Under the pieces are notes generated by a model. The model was not told the origin of the DNA. It ran no database searches and saw only the letters and a list, made by a program, of their open reading frames with translations. Below are positions 44,508-55,200 of a stretch of DNA of 64,000 bases, one piece after another. Source of the stretch: Phaseolus vulgaris. Lineage: Eukaryota; Streptophyta; Magnoliopsida; Fabales; Fabaceae. Position 1 is the first letter of the stretch; every line of letters starts with the position of its first letter. Both the position numbers and the translations under genes were made by a program. The stretch is taken from the NCBI RefSeq assembly GCF_000499845.2, contig NC_023758.2, forward strand, positions 18,641,984 through 18,705,983, in the 5' to 3' direction.

Positions 44508-45332
44508 GTGAAGGTGCTTAGAGGAAAACATTAGAAACCTCTTTTGTTAAAGCATCTTTAGGTCTTTAGTTAGGAGTCTTAGGGGTGTGTGTGCGTTAGT
44601 AGAGAGGTGTAGTAGTAATAGGGAGGTGCCAAAGTGAGAGAAGAGGTCACACCTTCCTCATGTCTTAGATTGGCGCCACTTTCATTTGTATTTGGGGGAA
44701 ATTTTGAATTTAATTAGCTTTGCATTTCAGCACCTCTAGGCTATAAATTAAGGTGCTGCCTTTGTATTTTTCAGATTTGAATTTTGATTAGAGAAACTAT
44801 ACTCAATTTTTGAGAGAGCATTGGAAATCTTTGTGCCTTCCTCACTTAGTCTTATCTTGAGGGTCCCATGGTTACCTCAAGTGGCGGCTTGCACACTCAT
44901 CTTGGAGTCACCATCCTCTAAGTGGCGTGATCATCCAACCATTCCTCCATCTTCATGAGCTTTCTCTTCTCCTTCCTTCCTTCTCTGTTTATGTTCAGTT
45001 CGGTTTCATAGTGTTCTTGTTGTTTTGCTTCGGTCTTTTGATTTCTGCCAATTCATCTTTGCTTCTTTTTCATTTTCTAGCTTATATGTTCGGTGCAATT
45101 CAGTTCTTATACATTTTGTTCGGTGCCTTTGCCTTTTCTTCCATTTTAATCGGTTCAATTTGACAATACATGGAGCTTCCATGTGAGTTTGGGTTTTGGT
45201 ACTAGTCTTGGTGAGTTCTTGATCATAGAACCTTGATCCAATTCTATTTTAAAGTGCCTATCTCATATCCAACTCAAGATGATTCCTAAGAATGTCAAGA
45301 ATCATTCATATTGTGCTATTGGAATCATATCA
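44508..45332 (+). repeat. Partial CRM-like LTR
   Basis: It starts within the LTR at TGAAGGTGCTTAGAGG (compare 21642) and ends AATCATATCA at 45332. A TATA box lies near 44752 (CTATAAATTA). The first 200 bases of the LTR are missing and no internal domain follows; element F sequence begins right after it. Confidence 0.75.
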
Positions 45333-45516
45333 GAAAGTTATTACATACAAACTCAATTTTAAATACAAGAGTTTCAAGGCGGTAAAGTCGAAGTGGCAGG
45401 TGGGAGCAACAGTTATGTCGAAGGCACGATCTTCCCATCCATCACTTCGTTGTACACCAAGAACTTGGAGAGGTCAAGGTCGGGATATTTGCAAGCGAAC
45501 TGCTCCAAAGCCCCTC

Positions 45517-46736
45517 TGTTCCGTCCGGTTGACTGGGACGTCTTCGTGCGCGACCTCAATCGTCAGCTAGGGACTCCATCCCACTGGTTACCTGTGGATT
45601 CCTGCAAAAAAGAACAAAAGGGCGCCCTAGCGGCCGTTTTCAATCCGACGCTCAAGTCAGCCAGCAAGAAACACCAAAACGGTGCACCTCCGTCTCTGAG
45701 CACCGCGTATGGCACTCTGAAGGTCTTAAAAATGGAACTGTGTCTAGTGTGTATGTCTCTTTCTGGCAAAGCTCCTTCCCTAGTCCCTTGTGCGTAACCT
45801 CAAGGCTCGAGCAAGCAACTAGAGAGTTTCTGGTCAGTTTGCCAAAAATTTGAACCCCGTTCCCAACATTCTCAACGCTATTTAAACTACCCAAGCATTT
45901 AAAGCGCCTTAAAGCGCTTTTAATCACAAATGTAACGCACTCAATCAGCGTGTCTAATTAGAAAACGTAGCGCATTTAAGACGTTGAAACGCTTGGGAGC
46001 CTTTATAGTACCTTAAACGCTCGAAACAGAAACTGTACTAAATGACTTTAATTACCTGGTACCTGACTAAAGGGTGTTTCTATTCTGAACCGGCTGTCGT
46101 ACACGTGGAGGGCCTCATGACGCCATGACCCCATCTAGGGACGTTTCTGCCCAGCTAGGGGCGTTTCTACGTGTGAGTCCTCCTGCCTGGGAGTGCTATT
46201 GCGCAAGGGGTGACTTTTTGGGTGCCAACTCACGCCCCCAAACCTCTAGTCACTCACTGTGAGAGCGTATCTACCTTCCTCTCGTGCCCTGTGCCTGGCT
46301 GCCCCCGGGCGTGACCCCTCTCCTGGGTTGTATCTATCCCAAGGGCGTTTCTGGACGACAGGGGCACTTCACGAGGCAGGTTGCTCTATACTGGCGCTAT
46401 TTCTATGGCCTTGAAGCCACCTTTCTCTTCTCTTTGTTACTGTTCCCTGGTTATCCAGGGTTTGGGGCCTGCCCACAGCGTCGCCCCCTCCATGGTCTTT
46501 CCTACCCATGGGTATCGGGAAGCAGCGCTGTGGTCACCTTGCCCTTGTGCCATTCCATCCTGGCGAGACCCAATTGGGCGGCGCCCTATCTCGGCGACGC
46601 CTTACCTTGGCGACGCTTTCTCTTGGCTAGGCCTGTATTTGGCGTCACCTCCATCTAGGCGACGCCTTACGTTGACTTTGACCTTTATGTTGACTTTGAT
46701 CTTGACTTTGTCAACGCCTGGGTACGGGACGGTACA
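45517..46736 (-). repeat. 3' LTR of element A
   Basis: 1220 bp; on the plus strand TGTTCCGTCCGG ... GGGACGGTACA. It includes a TTTAAATAG box on the minus strand (near 45888), the CGCTTTAA cluster, one CCATGG..GGTATCGGGA module (46491-46525) and GGCGACGCC palindromes. Confidence 0.92.
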
Positions 46737-47460
46737 CAAGCCCCCAGTCTTAAGCTGATGACTTGTCTTCAGCGAAAAGACTAAGGCTTCGCCCACGCCA
46801 TCCACGTGGCACCCGGTGACGTGTCATTCTTGATGACGTAGCAACCTTGAAACCATTGACATGACACTCTCCGAACAATCGGGGGGACTCTTAATGGCTG
46901 ATTGGACATCCTCTGAAACGGGGAAAGCAACGCTTTTTGGGGCCATGCTTAATCACGTGCCACGTGGCTCATCATGCGGTCATCCTTAAGAACCTCTTGC
47001 GCTCCCCTTAAGCGCCCCATCCTTTGACACGCGGCACCATCGCACGGTCCCCAATTAACACTCCTTGAGTTGCAAGTGTAACGTTTAAGTTACCCAAACC
47101 CCGCGCTTGGAACCACTGTTACATCCGCTTTCTCTGCCTTTCCTCACTGTTCATCTTCTTCGAATCCCTTCTCTCGCGACCCCTGCCCTTTCGTGCTTCC
47201 ACTCTCCACGCCCTTCAACCCCCAAAGGTACGGTTTTTCCTTTCCTTGATGATTCCCTTTACTGCATGAACTGCCTGGGACTGTCTATGTTACTGCATTT
47301 CTTGAAATATCGTTCTTGTGCTTCTTCGTTCCTCTCGTTCCTCTTTTCTCTCGTGTGGGTAGGGTTCTCCTAGGATTCCTCCATTTTTTCCCCTTTTCTT
47401 CTCCAAACCCTTTTTCTCTGAACCCTTTCTTTTCTCTTTTGCTCTTCATCTCTTGCATCA
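46737..47460 (+). promoter_or_regulatory. PPT, promoter-like region and leader of aORF1 (element A)
   Basis: The PPT is the complement of AGCCCCCAGTCTT (46740-46752). ACGT-core sites follow (CCACGTGG near 46803, GGTGACGTG near 46814, GTGCCACGTGG near 46958). The leader donor CCAAAG|GTACGG is kept at 47227/47228, but the acceptor position reads CTTCAT instead of CTTCAG, so the leader intron of this copy may not splice normally. Confidence 0.55.
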
Positions 47461-49646
47461 ATGGCGAAAACTAAGACCGCCGCGCCTCCCCCGCTCCCTA
47501 AGTCTTACTATAAAGGTGAGTATGACTGGGCCCCCGACGATCTCCTCGACGAATGCTCCACCCTAAACTCTGTTGAGGACGTGGAGGCCCACAGGGGGGA
47601 CCCCGCGCTTTACAATTTCAACGCCTTCCATAAAACTCACGACTCCCACGTCCTGGTATGGCGGGTGAGACCTGGGATACCCGTTTCTGTGGACTCAAGG
47701 GACACTGGGGAAGCCCCTTCTTCTTCCTTTACCAAATGGTACTCAAGAGAGTGGGCCTGCGTCTGCCTCTTACTTCCTTCGAGAGGGAACTGCTCACAGA
47801 GATAAACACCGCCCCAGCCCAGCTCCACCCCAACAGCTGGGCTTTCGTAAGGGGGTTTCAGATTCTCTGCGGATATCTGGGTGTCCCCTCTTCCGTGGAC
47901 GTTTTTCTTCATTTTTTCGAGGTAAAGAAACAGGGGAAGAGCCTATGGATGAGCTTTTCTGGCGTAGCCGGGCGCATCATCCTTACGCTCTTCCAAAATT
48001 CGTTCAAAGGATGGAAAGGGAAGTTCTTCAAAGTACGTGCGACCAAGCGCGATCCCACCGCCCTAGAAGGCTTCCCCCTATATTGGACGGATAAGCCCAT
48101 CACCATGAAGGCCCTGGCCTTGGATCAGCTTACCTCCGCTAATCGGGACGTGTGCAAAGCCTTGGCGGGGCTTGGGGTAGTCTTCGATACTGCCAAGCTC
48201 ATCGCAAATGAATTCAACGCCCATGGGCTCTCTACCTACTTTGGTATCTGCCCTTGATTATTTACACTGCATTAGCTGTTGTACGGATTCACTTGCTTGC
48301 TTGAACCGTTGTGGTTATCTGCGCGTGACGTTATAACACTCCCCTTTTGCTTTATCTGAATTAATCTTTGCTCTGCTATTCTTCACTGCCGTAGGTTCAG
48401 TGATGACTTCTTCAAGGCGGCTCGCTCTTGCCAAATTTTTTAAGAAGGCAAAATCTGCCAAAGAGGGTGGGGACGCCGTCGCCTCTGACGTGCCCACCGT
48501 CGCTTCCCTGCCGGCTCCTCCACCATCTGCTTCTCCTCCTCCCATTGTCGCGGTTCCATTAGCCATGGCGTCGACCCCTGCCCCAGCACGCCCCAACAAA
48601 GGAAAAAGGGTGCTGATAGTAGACTCTGACAGCGAAGACTCGGGCACTGCCCTGGTTTCCCATAAGAGGAGGGCTACGGGCCTTCCTGCCTCATCAGCCG
48701 CGTCTTCCGGTGGTGGGAGCTCTCTCAGGGACGATCCTCCAAGTGCCACATCACCTCCACCTCCACCAGCCCACGAGGAACGAGAAGAAAGGATTGACTC
48801 GGTTCCCCCGCTCTCGCCGTTGCCGCATCGTGACGCAGCTGAGGCCTCGGGCTCCGCTCCTCCTACATCAGTCTGTGCCTCGACTTCTCGCAAACCCCTA
48901 ATTCCTCGCCCCATTCGTAGGGAGTTGACGCAGGGTTTCACTAAAGGAATGTCGCCGACTGATCCTCAAAAGAGGGGAGGCATGCCTTATTATATGGGGG
49001 CATTCCTGGCGGTGGCACTCAAGTGGCGCACCCAGGCTCGAAACGCTATCAAAGGGAGGGAGGCTCTGCGCAAACTGAGACAAAAGGTGGGAGCGTTGAA
49101 GGAGGAGAAACAAAACTGGGGGCTCAAGGAGGAAACTTCCCAATCTTTGCTAAAACTAGCCCACGAGGGTAGGGAGGGGGCTGAGGCGTACCGCGCGCAC
49201 TCGAACAGGCGCATGCCGATCAACTGGCCCAGCTCACCTCCTACCAAATCCAAAGCATCGGCCTCCAAGAGGCGGTTCTTGCCTCCGAAGTGCAGCAGAG
49301 AAAACTTGAAGAACTGGATGCTGCTTGGAAGCAGAAGCTAGGCGAGAGAGAGGACGCCCTGGCTGCGAAGGTCGAAGCCTTGAGCCTTCTCCAAGCCGAG
49401 GCTAACAGGCTCCGCGTGGAGAAGGAATTTCTGGAGAAGCAGTTGATATCCAAGGATTCTAGGGTTGCAGAACTAGAGGGGGAGGTCCAAGAATTGACTG
49501 GGGAGATGGCGGACGCGTTTGAAGAGGGCTTCCAAGAGACTCTGACTCAGGCGTCCTGCGAGAACCCTGACATCAATATTTCAAACTGCGACCCCACACA
49601 CCATGTGGTCGACGGGAAGGTCGTGCCCATGGATTTGGATGACTGA
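47461..49646 (+). pseudogene. Antisense gene aORF1 of element A, two exons with frameshifts
   Basis: Exon 1 is 47461-48243 (783 bases, one fewer than in G; the lost base lies near 47705, in the RDTGG-PFFFLY segment). The intron is 48244-48394 (G|GTATCTG ... CCGTAG|G, 151 bp). Exon 2 is 48395-49646, with a second frameshift near 49185-49210. Joining the exons gives STYFG then SVMTSS, as in the other copies. Exon 2 has the Pro/Ser linker, DSDSEDSG..HKRRA patch, coiled coil and NCDPTHHVVDGKVVP end. The product would resemble that of G if not for the two shifts. Confidence 0.87.
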
Positions 49647-50841
49647 ACGCTGTCTCTCAACCGCCACCTTTACCTTTCAAGCTTTATTCTTTTTACACTT
49701 CACCTTTGTTTTTGACTCTTTCTGTTGAACTTGTGATTCTTTGAACTGTCTGCGCGCTTGTTACAAATCTGGGTTTTTGTATGATTTCTTTCGTGCCTTC
49801 GCGATATAGAATTCTGCCTGCGTGATCCTACTCTCATTCTTTGCCTTCGCGTGCTTCGACTGTTTTGCTCGTATTATACCCGCTTAAGGTCACGCGTCAA
49901 CGCTTATGCCCGTAGAGGGGCTCGCCTATCGGGGCCGTATCGTCCACGGGGTGTCTCCAACACCAAAGAAATCCGCCCCCTGGTCCTTAGTGCCCGGCGC
50001 CCACGCCTAAGGAAAGGCCTGCTACCACAGCGCCGTATCATCCCGGGTGTCTGAAACGCCGGGCGCTCTGGGGGGATGGGGGTCGTTCCCTCCATGGTCT
50101 TTCCTTCACATAGGTACCGGGGAGCAACCCTGCCAGTGATTCGTTGGCGTTTGGCGATCTCATCTCCCTCCACAGTCTTTCCTACCTGTGGGTATCGGGG
50201 AGGCGACGCCGCTAACTAGCTCTGCTTTCTTCGAAGTCGTCTCCCTCCACAGTCTTTTCTACCTGTGGGTATCGGGGAGGCGACGCTACTGATACTTGGG
50301 TTGGCGACGCCCGCAACGTCTCATACTGGCGTCGCCCTTTGCGTCTTTCCTGGCGACGCCTAAGGCGTCGTCTTTACCTTGGCATTGACTTTGACCTTGG
50401 CCTTGGTCGACTCCTGAGGACAGCGAAAAGCTCGAGGTTTCGCCGGTGCCATCCACGTGGCGCTTCTTGTATGGCTGATGGGACGTTCAGTCATTCGACT
50501 GAGTCCTGACTGCTTCCAAGAGGCTCTGACTCACTTTCGACGGCGCATCGTACCACTGGATATTTTGTCGATACGATGTTTTCTGAGTTTAACCAGCGGT
50601 GGCAGGGCCATCCTTTCATCTTCTGCCACGTACTTCTACTTGCTTCGGTTGGCGCTCTAAAACTGTTCTCATCATTTCTGCACTCTTCGTAACCTACTTA
50701 CACTCTCTCTTCTTGCACCTTTTCCTCTTGCACCCTTTCTCCTCTCGCGAAGGGTTCTTCCAGCGTTCGCTCCCACCATCGTTCGACTCTTGCGTTACCG
50801 GCGGGTCATACGCTGTCGACAATCCCTAATCTTGTTAAAGA
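49647..50841 (+). promoter_or_regulatory. Spacer between aORF1 and aORF2 in element A
   Basis: No gene. It holds three copies of the CTCCCTCCA..TCTTTCC..GGTATCGGGGAG module (about 50088-50124, 50164-50201, 50240-50281; the first reads GGTACCGGGGAG), GGCGACGCC palindromes (50201-50365), a TTGACTTTGACCTTGG stretch (50386-50401) and CCATCCACGTGGCGC (50449-50463). It parallels the LTR edge plus aORF1 upstream region. Confidence 0.6.
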
Positions 50842-51807
50842 ATGTCCTCTCATGCTACTTCCCCCAGGGTCACTCCCAAGGACCTGTACCCTTGGGCTTC
50901 GAGTGAGCTTCTTGACGAATGCTCATGCTTACTCACCACCAGGGCCATAAGGGAACACAAAGGGGATTCATGCTCCTATGATCACCGCACCTTCGCGAGG
51001 AGGCTTGATGACGACATTGCTGTGCTCCCTTGCACTCTAGGGGAGCCAGTATGTGGAGACGAACGGGCCAACGAAGGGGTCCCCTTCTTCTACTTTTACC
51101 AGGTGGTTTTCAAGACCATCGGCGTGCGCCTGCCCTTCTCCCGGTTCGAGAAGGAACTGCTGACGGAGATCAATGCCGCTTTGGCCCAGTTATACCCCAA
51201 CACCTGGGCCTTTGTCAAAGCCTTTGACATCCTCTTCGGGTTTCTGGGTTGTGCGCCCTCGGTTGACCTCTTTCTTCACTTCTTTGAGGTGAAGAGGCAG
51301 AGGCACAACCTCTGGGTAACTCTCAGTAACGTTCCTGGAAGAGTTCTCCTAACACCCTTCCAAAACTCTTTCACCGGGTGGAAAGGACGGTCCTTCAAGA
51401 TCTGCTGCACTGACCTTGTTCCCAACGCCCTGGATGGTTTTCCCCTGTATTGGGTGAGGGAGGCGAGGGTTCTCAAAACCAAACCCTTCAAGAAGCTGGC
51501 TCCGAATGACCAGGTGGCTTGCCGGATTCTTGCTGAGGCGGGAAGTTTTGACTCCGCCACCTTGATCAGCTTGGAGTTCAACGCTGGAACTCTCGAAAAG
51601 TACATATGTATGAGTCATTGCCCTAGAAACTTCGGCCTTTATTGCTTTCTATCTGTGCATGTCTTGCTTCATGGTGTCTCTGACTCATTTATCTCCCTTG
51701 GTGCAAGTTCGAAAATAAACCAAGAGAGGAGGACACAACTTACCCGAGCTCTGCGGGCTGGGATCAGGGCTTCGTCTTCCTCCAGTGCTGACTCCGATGG
51801 CCACTGA
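50842..51807 (+). CDS. Antisense gene aORF2 of element A, open reading frame
   Basis: A frame of 321 codons from MSSHATSPRVTPKDLYPWAS to SSADSDGH. The core domain matches aORF1 exon 1: HKGDSCSYDHRTF, FEKELLTEINAALAQLYPNT, FLGCAPSVDLFLHFF, GFPLYWV. In B the equivalent position holds a 101-bp intron. Here the donor (51608) remains but the acceptor GCAG|GTTCG has become GCAA|GTTCG. The retained 99 bases are a multiple of three and contain no stop, so an unspliced product stays in frame. It has no coiled-coil exon. Role unknown. Confidence 0.8.
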   Translation: MSSHATSPRVTPKDLYPWASSELLDECSCLLTTRAIREHKGDSCSYDHRTFARRLDDDIAVLPCTLGEPVCGDERANEGVPFFYFYQVVFKTIGVRLPFSRFEKELLTEINAALAQLYPNTWAFVKAFDILFGFLGCAPSVDLFLHFFEVKRQRHNLWVTLSNVPGRVLLTPFQNSFTGWKGRSFKICCTDLVPNALDGFPLYWVREARVLKTKPFKKLAPNDQVACRILAEAGSFDSATLISLEFNAGTLEKYICMSHCPRNFGLYCFLSVHVLLHGVSDSFISLGASSKINQERRTQLTRALRAGIRASSSSSADSDGH

Positions 51808-52258
51808 GAAGTGGCTCGTTTGTGTTTTGCATGAGTTGTAATATTTTCCCCAACCGCATTACGCCCATTTGTATCGAACATTGCTTGTAACATCAACTTT
51901 TCTATACCATACTTGATTTTTTGCAACGCCGCTTTACTTTGCATACATTTTGTATATTGTGCGCTTTTCCTTCTTCATGTTCCTCAACATCGCCTGTACT
52001 CAGGCGACAGCTGTCTTCTTGGCGACGCCTTCACTCTTGGCGACGCCTTTCTTCTTGGCGACGCCTTCACCTAGGCGACGCCTTGACTTGGCGACGCCTC
52101 ACACTACTTCAAACGGAGAAAAGTAAAGGCTGAAAACCAAGGCACGGCTTTTTCTCAAACTTGTTTTGTTCTTTTATTCGGGTGACCTCATTAAAAAACC
52201 CCCGAGAGGAAAAAGAGTGTCCCCTTCAACTAAATTGTTACATGGCTACTTACATAAG
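51808..52258. other. Spacer between aORF2 and integrase in element A
   Basis: No gene. GGCGACGCC palindromes form a compact run (52018-52100), followed by GGTGACCTCATTAAAAAACC (about 52181-52200), nearly the same as in B. The two transcription units converge here. Confidence 0.6.
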
Positions 52259-55200
52259 TCAACTAAAATAAAATTTTAAGTTGGCCGCATTCCAGCTGCG
52301 TGGGATGGGACCCCCCTCCAGGGTCTCTAGGTTGTACGAACCGTTGCCCTTAGCCTCGGTAATTCTGAAGGGTCCGGTCCACTTGGGGGACAACTTATTC
52401 TCCAGCTCGTATGGATGAGCCTTCCTCATAACTAGGTCGCCAATCTGAAACTGCCGCGGCTTTACCTTAGAGCTGTATTGTCGCTCTACTCTTCTCTTCA
52501 CTGCTTCGGCCTTTATTCTGGCTTCCTCCCTGGCTTCGTCCAGTAGGTCTAGGTTCACCCGCCTTTCTTCGTTGGATTCCTCCGCCACGAAGTTTTGGAA
52601 ACGTGGTGAGCTTTCGTGAATCTCAACTGGGATCATCGCGTCCGACCCATACACCAAGCTGAAAGGCGTCTCCATGGTGGAAGATTGGGGCGTGGTGTGG
52701 TATGCCCACACGATCCTTGGCACCTCCTCCACCCACGCTCCTTTGGCCTTTTCCAGCCTTCTCTTTAGCCCTCTCAACAAAACTCTGTTTGCTGACTCTA
52801 CCTGCCCATTAGTCTGGGGGTGTTCAACTCATGCGAACACCTGCTTGATCCCTACTTCAGCACATAGGTTTCTCAACTGCTGACAGGTGAACTGGGTTCC
52901 GTTATCGGATATCAGCCGCCTAGGTACGCCGAAACGGCACACAATATTCTTCCACACAAAGTGTTGGACTTTGTGCGCAGTGATCTGGGCCACGGGCTCC
53001 GCCTCTATCCACTTGGTGAAGTACTCGATGGCGACGATCAAGTACTTCATCTGCCTTATCGCCAACGGAAACGGGCCTAGGATGTCGATTCCCCAGGTAT
53101 GGAAAGGCCATGGGCTGTATATGGATCGCAGCTCCTCTGGCGGCGCCTTGTGCCAGTCTGCGTGTTTTTGGCATTGCTTACAACGCTGGGCGTGTCGCAC
53201 GCAATCTTCCTTTACTGTTGGCCAATACAACCCTGCGCGCACCACCTTAGAAGCTAAGGACCTTCCGCCTACATGGCTCCCACAAACGCCTTCGTGGGGC
53301 TCCGTCATTTTTCTGGTACACTCGTCGCTGCTTACACATGTTAAGATAGGGTGAGTGAAACCGTGTCTGAACAACACTCCGTCTATCAGGGTGTACCTTG
53401 CCGCATTTCTCTTAACCTTCTTACCTTCTTCAGGCTCCACCGGGAGAACCCCATCCGCCAGGTACCGCCTGTATGGGGTCATCCAGGTGTCTCCTTCGGC
53501 TAAAACATGCATCTGCGCTCGCCTCCCTCCTTCGGGCGTGTCTGTGTATACACTAATGTGAGGTGCCTTCAACGTATCCTGAGTCAAGGAACGATGACTT
53601 CTTGGCCTTCCTCTCGCGGCACTTATGTGGAGGACATCCACCCTGTTATCCTCTATGAATTTCCTCGGAGCCTTAAGCGTCTCTTGGATTACAGTCCTCT
53701 GCCTGCCCCCCTTGCCTGAGCTGGCCAGCTTGGCGAGCAGGTCAGCTCTGGCATTCTGCTCCCTTGGGACATGCACCAGTTCAAGAGCACTGAAGGCTCC
53801 TCTTAGCGATTCGACGTACCTCAAATATGCTGCCATCTGCGGGTCTTTCGCCTGAAACTCACCCAACACTTGCCCTGTAACTAGTTGAGAGTCACTCTTC
53901 ACTAAGAGGTTCCACGCGCCCATCTCTTTGGCTAAAAGCATTCCTGTGATCAGGGCTTCATACTCAGCTTCATACTCAAGCGTAGGGCCTGCTCGATCAG
54001 TACACCGTCTGGTCCTTCCAAGACTATTCCCGCACCACTTCCCTGCTGGTTGGAAGAGCCGTCCACTGAGAGCGACCACTGCGAGCCTGCCACCACCTCT
54101 TGTTCGCCTCCGGGCGAGAGTTCTGCAACGAAATTTGCGTATACCTGCCCTTTGATGGATCCTCTGGGCTCATACTGGATGTCGAATTCTGAAAGTTCCA
54201 CCGCCCAGCGCACCATCCTTCCAGCTACATCGGGCTTCTGCAGTACCTTCTGTATGGGGAGGTTGGTCATCACTGCCACCGTGAAGCTGTGGAAGTAATG
54301 ACGAAGCCTCCTGGCGGAAAACACCACTGCCAGCGCTGCCTTCTCCAATGCCTGGTACCTCATCTCCGCACCTTGTAGGGCCTTGCTTACGAAGTAGATA
54401 GGTCTTTGAATCTGGTCCTGTTCTTGGACTAACACAAAGCTGATAGCTCGTTCTGTCACCGTGAAATATAGTCGGAGAGGCGCGCCCTCTACCGGTTTGC
54501 AGAGGACCGGTGGCGCCGCCAGGTATTCTTTTAGCTTGACAAAAGCCGCTTCGCATTCATCCGTCCATGCGAAACGACTATTCCTCTTAAGGCACTGGAA
54601 ATATGGGTGCCCCTTCTCTCCTCCGGCAGAAACGAACCTCGAGAGTGCCGCCATCCGCCCCGTCAGCTGCTGTACTTCCTTTACTGACGTCGGGCTACGC
54701 ATGGCGATGATCGCTGCGCATTTGTCGGGATTTGCCTCTATCCCTCTCTCCGTGAGCATGAAACCTAGGAACTTCCCGGCTTCTACCCCAAAGACACACT
54801 TTTCGGGGTTTAGTTTGAGGCGGTACTTGGATATAGTGACGAATAATTCCTCCAGGTCAGCCACATGCTGTGCCCTATCCTTCGACGCCACTACCATATC
54901 ATCCACGTAGGCGTATATATTTCTTCCTAACATAGGTGCTAGGACCTTGTCCATCAGCCTTTGGTAGGTGGCGCCCACATTTTTCAAGCCGAAAGGCATC
55001 ACCTTGTAACAATAACTGCTGGTTTCCGTCATGAATGCGGTTTTGCTCTCGTCTCTCGGGTGCATTTTAATCTGGTTGTACCCCGAGAAAGCATCTAGGA
55101 AACTTAGCACCTTGCTGCCGGAGGCGCTATCTACCAACGCGTCAATGCTGGGCAGCGGGTACGAGTCCTTCGGGCACGCCTTGTTTAGGTCTGTGAAGTC

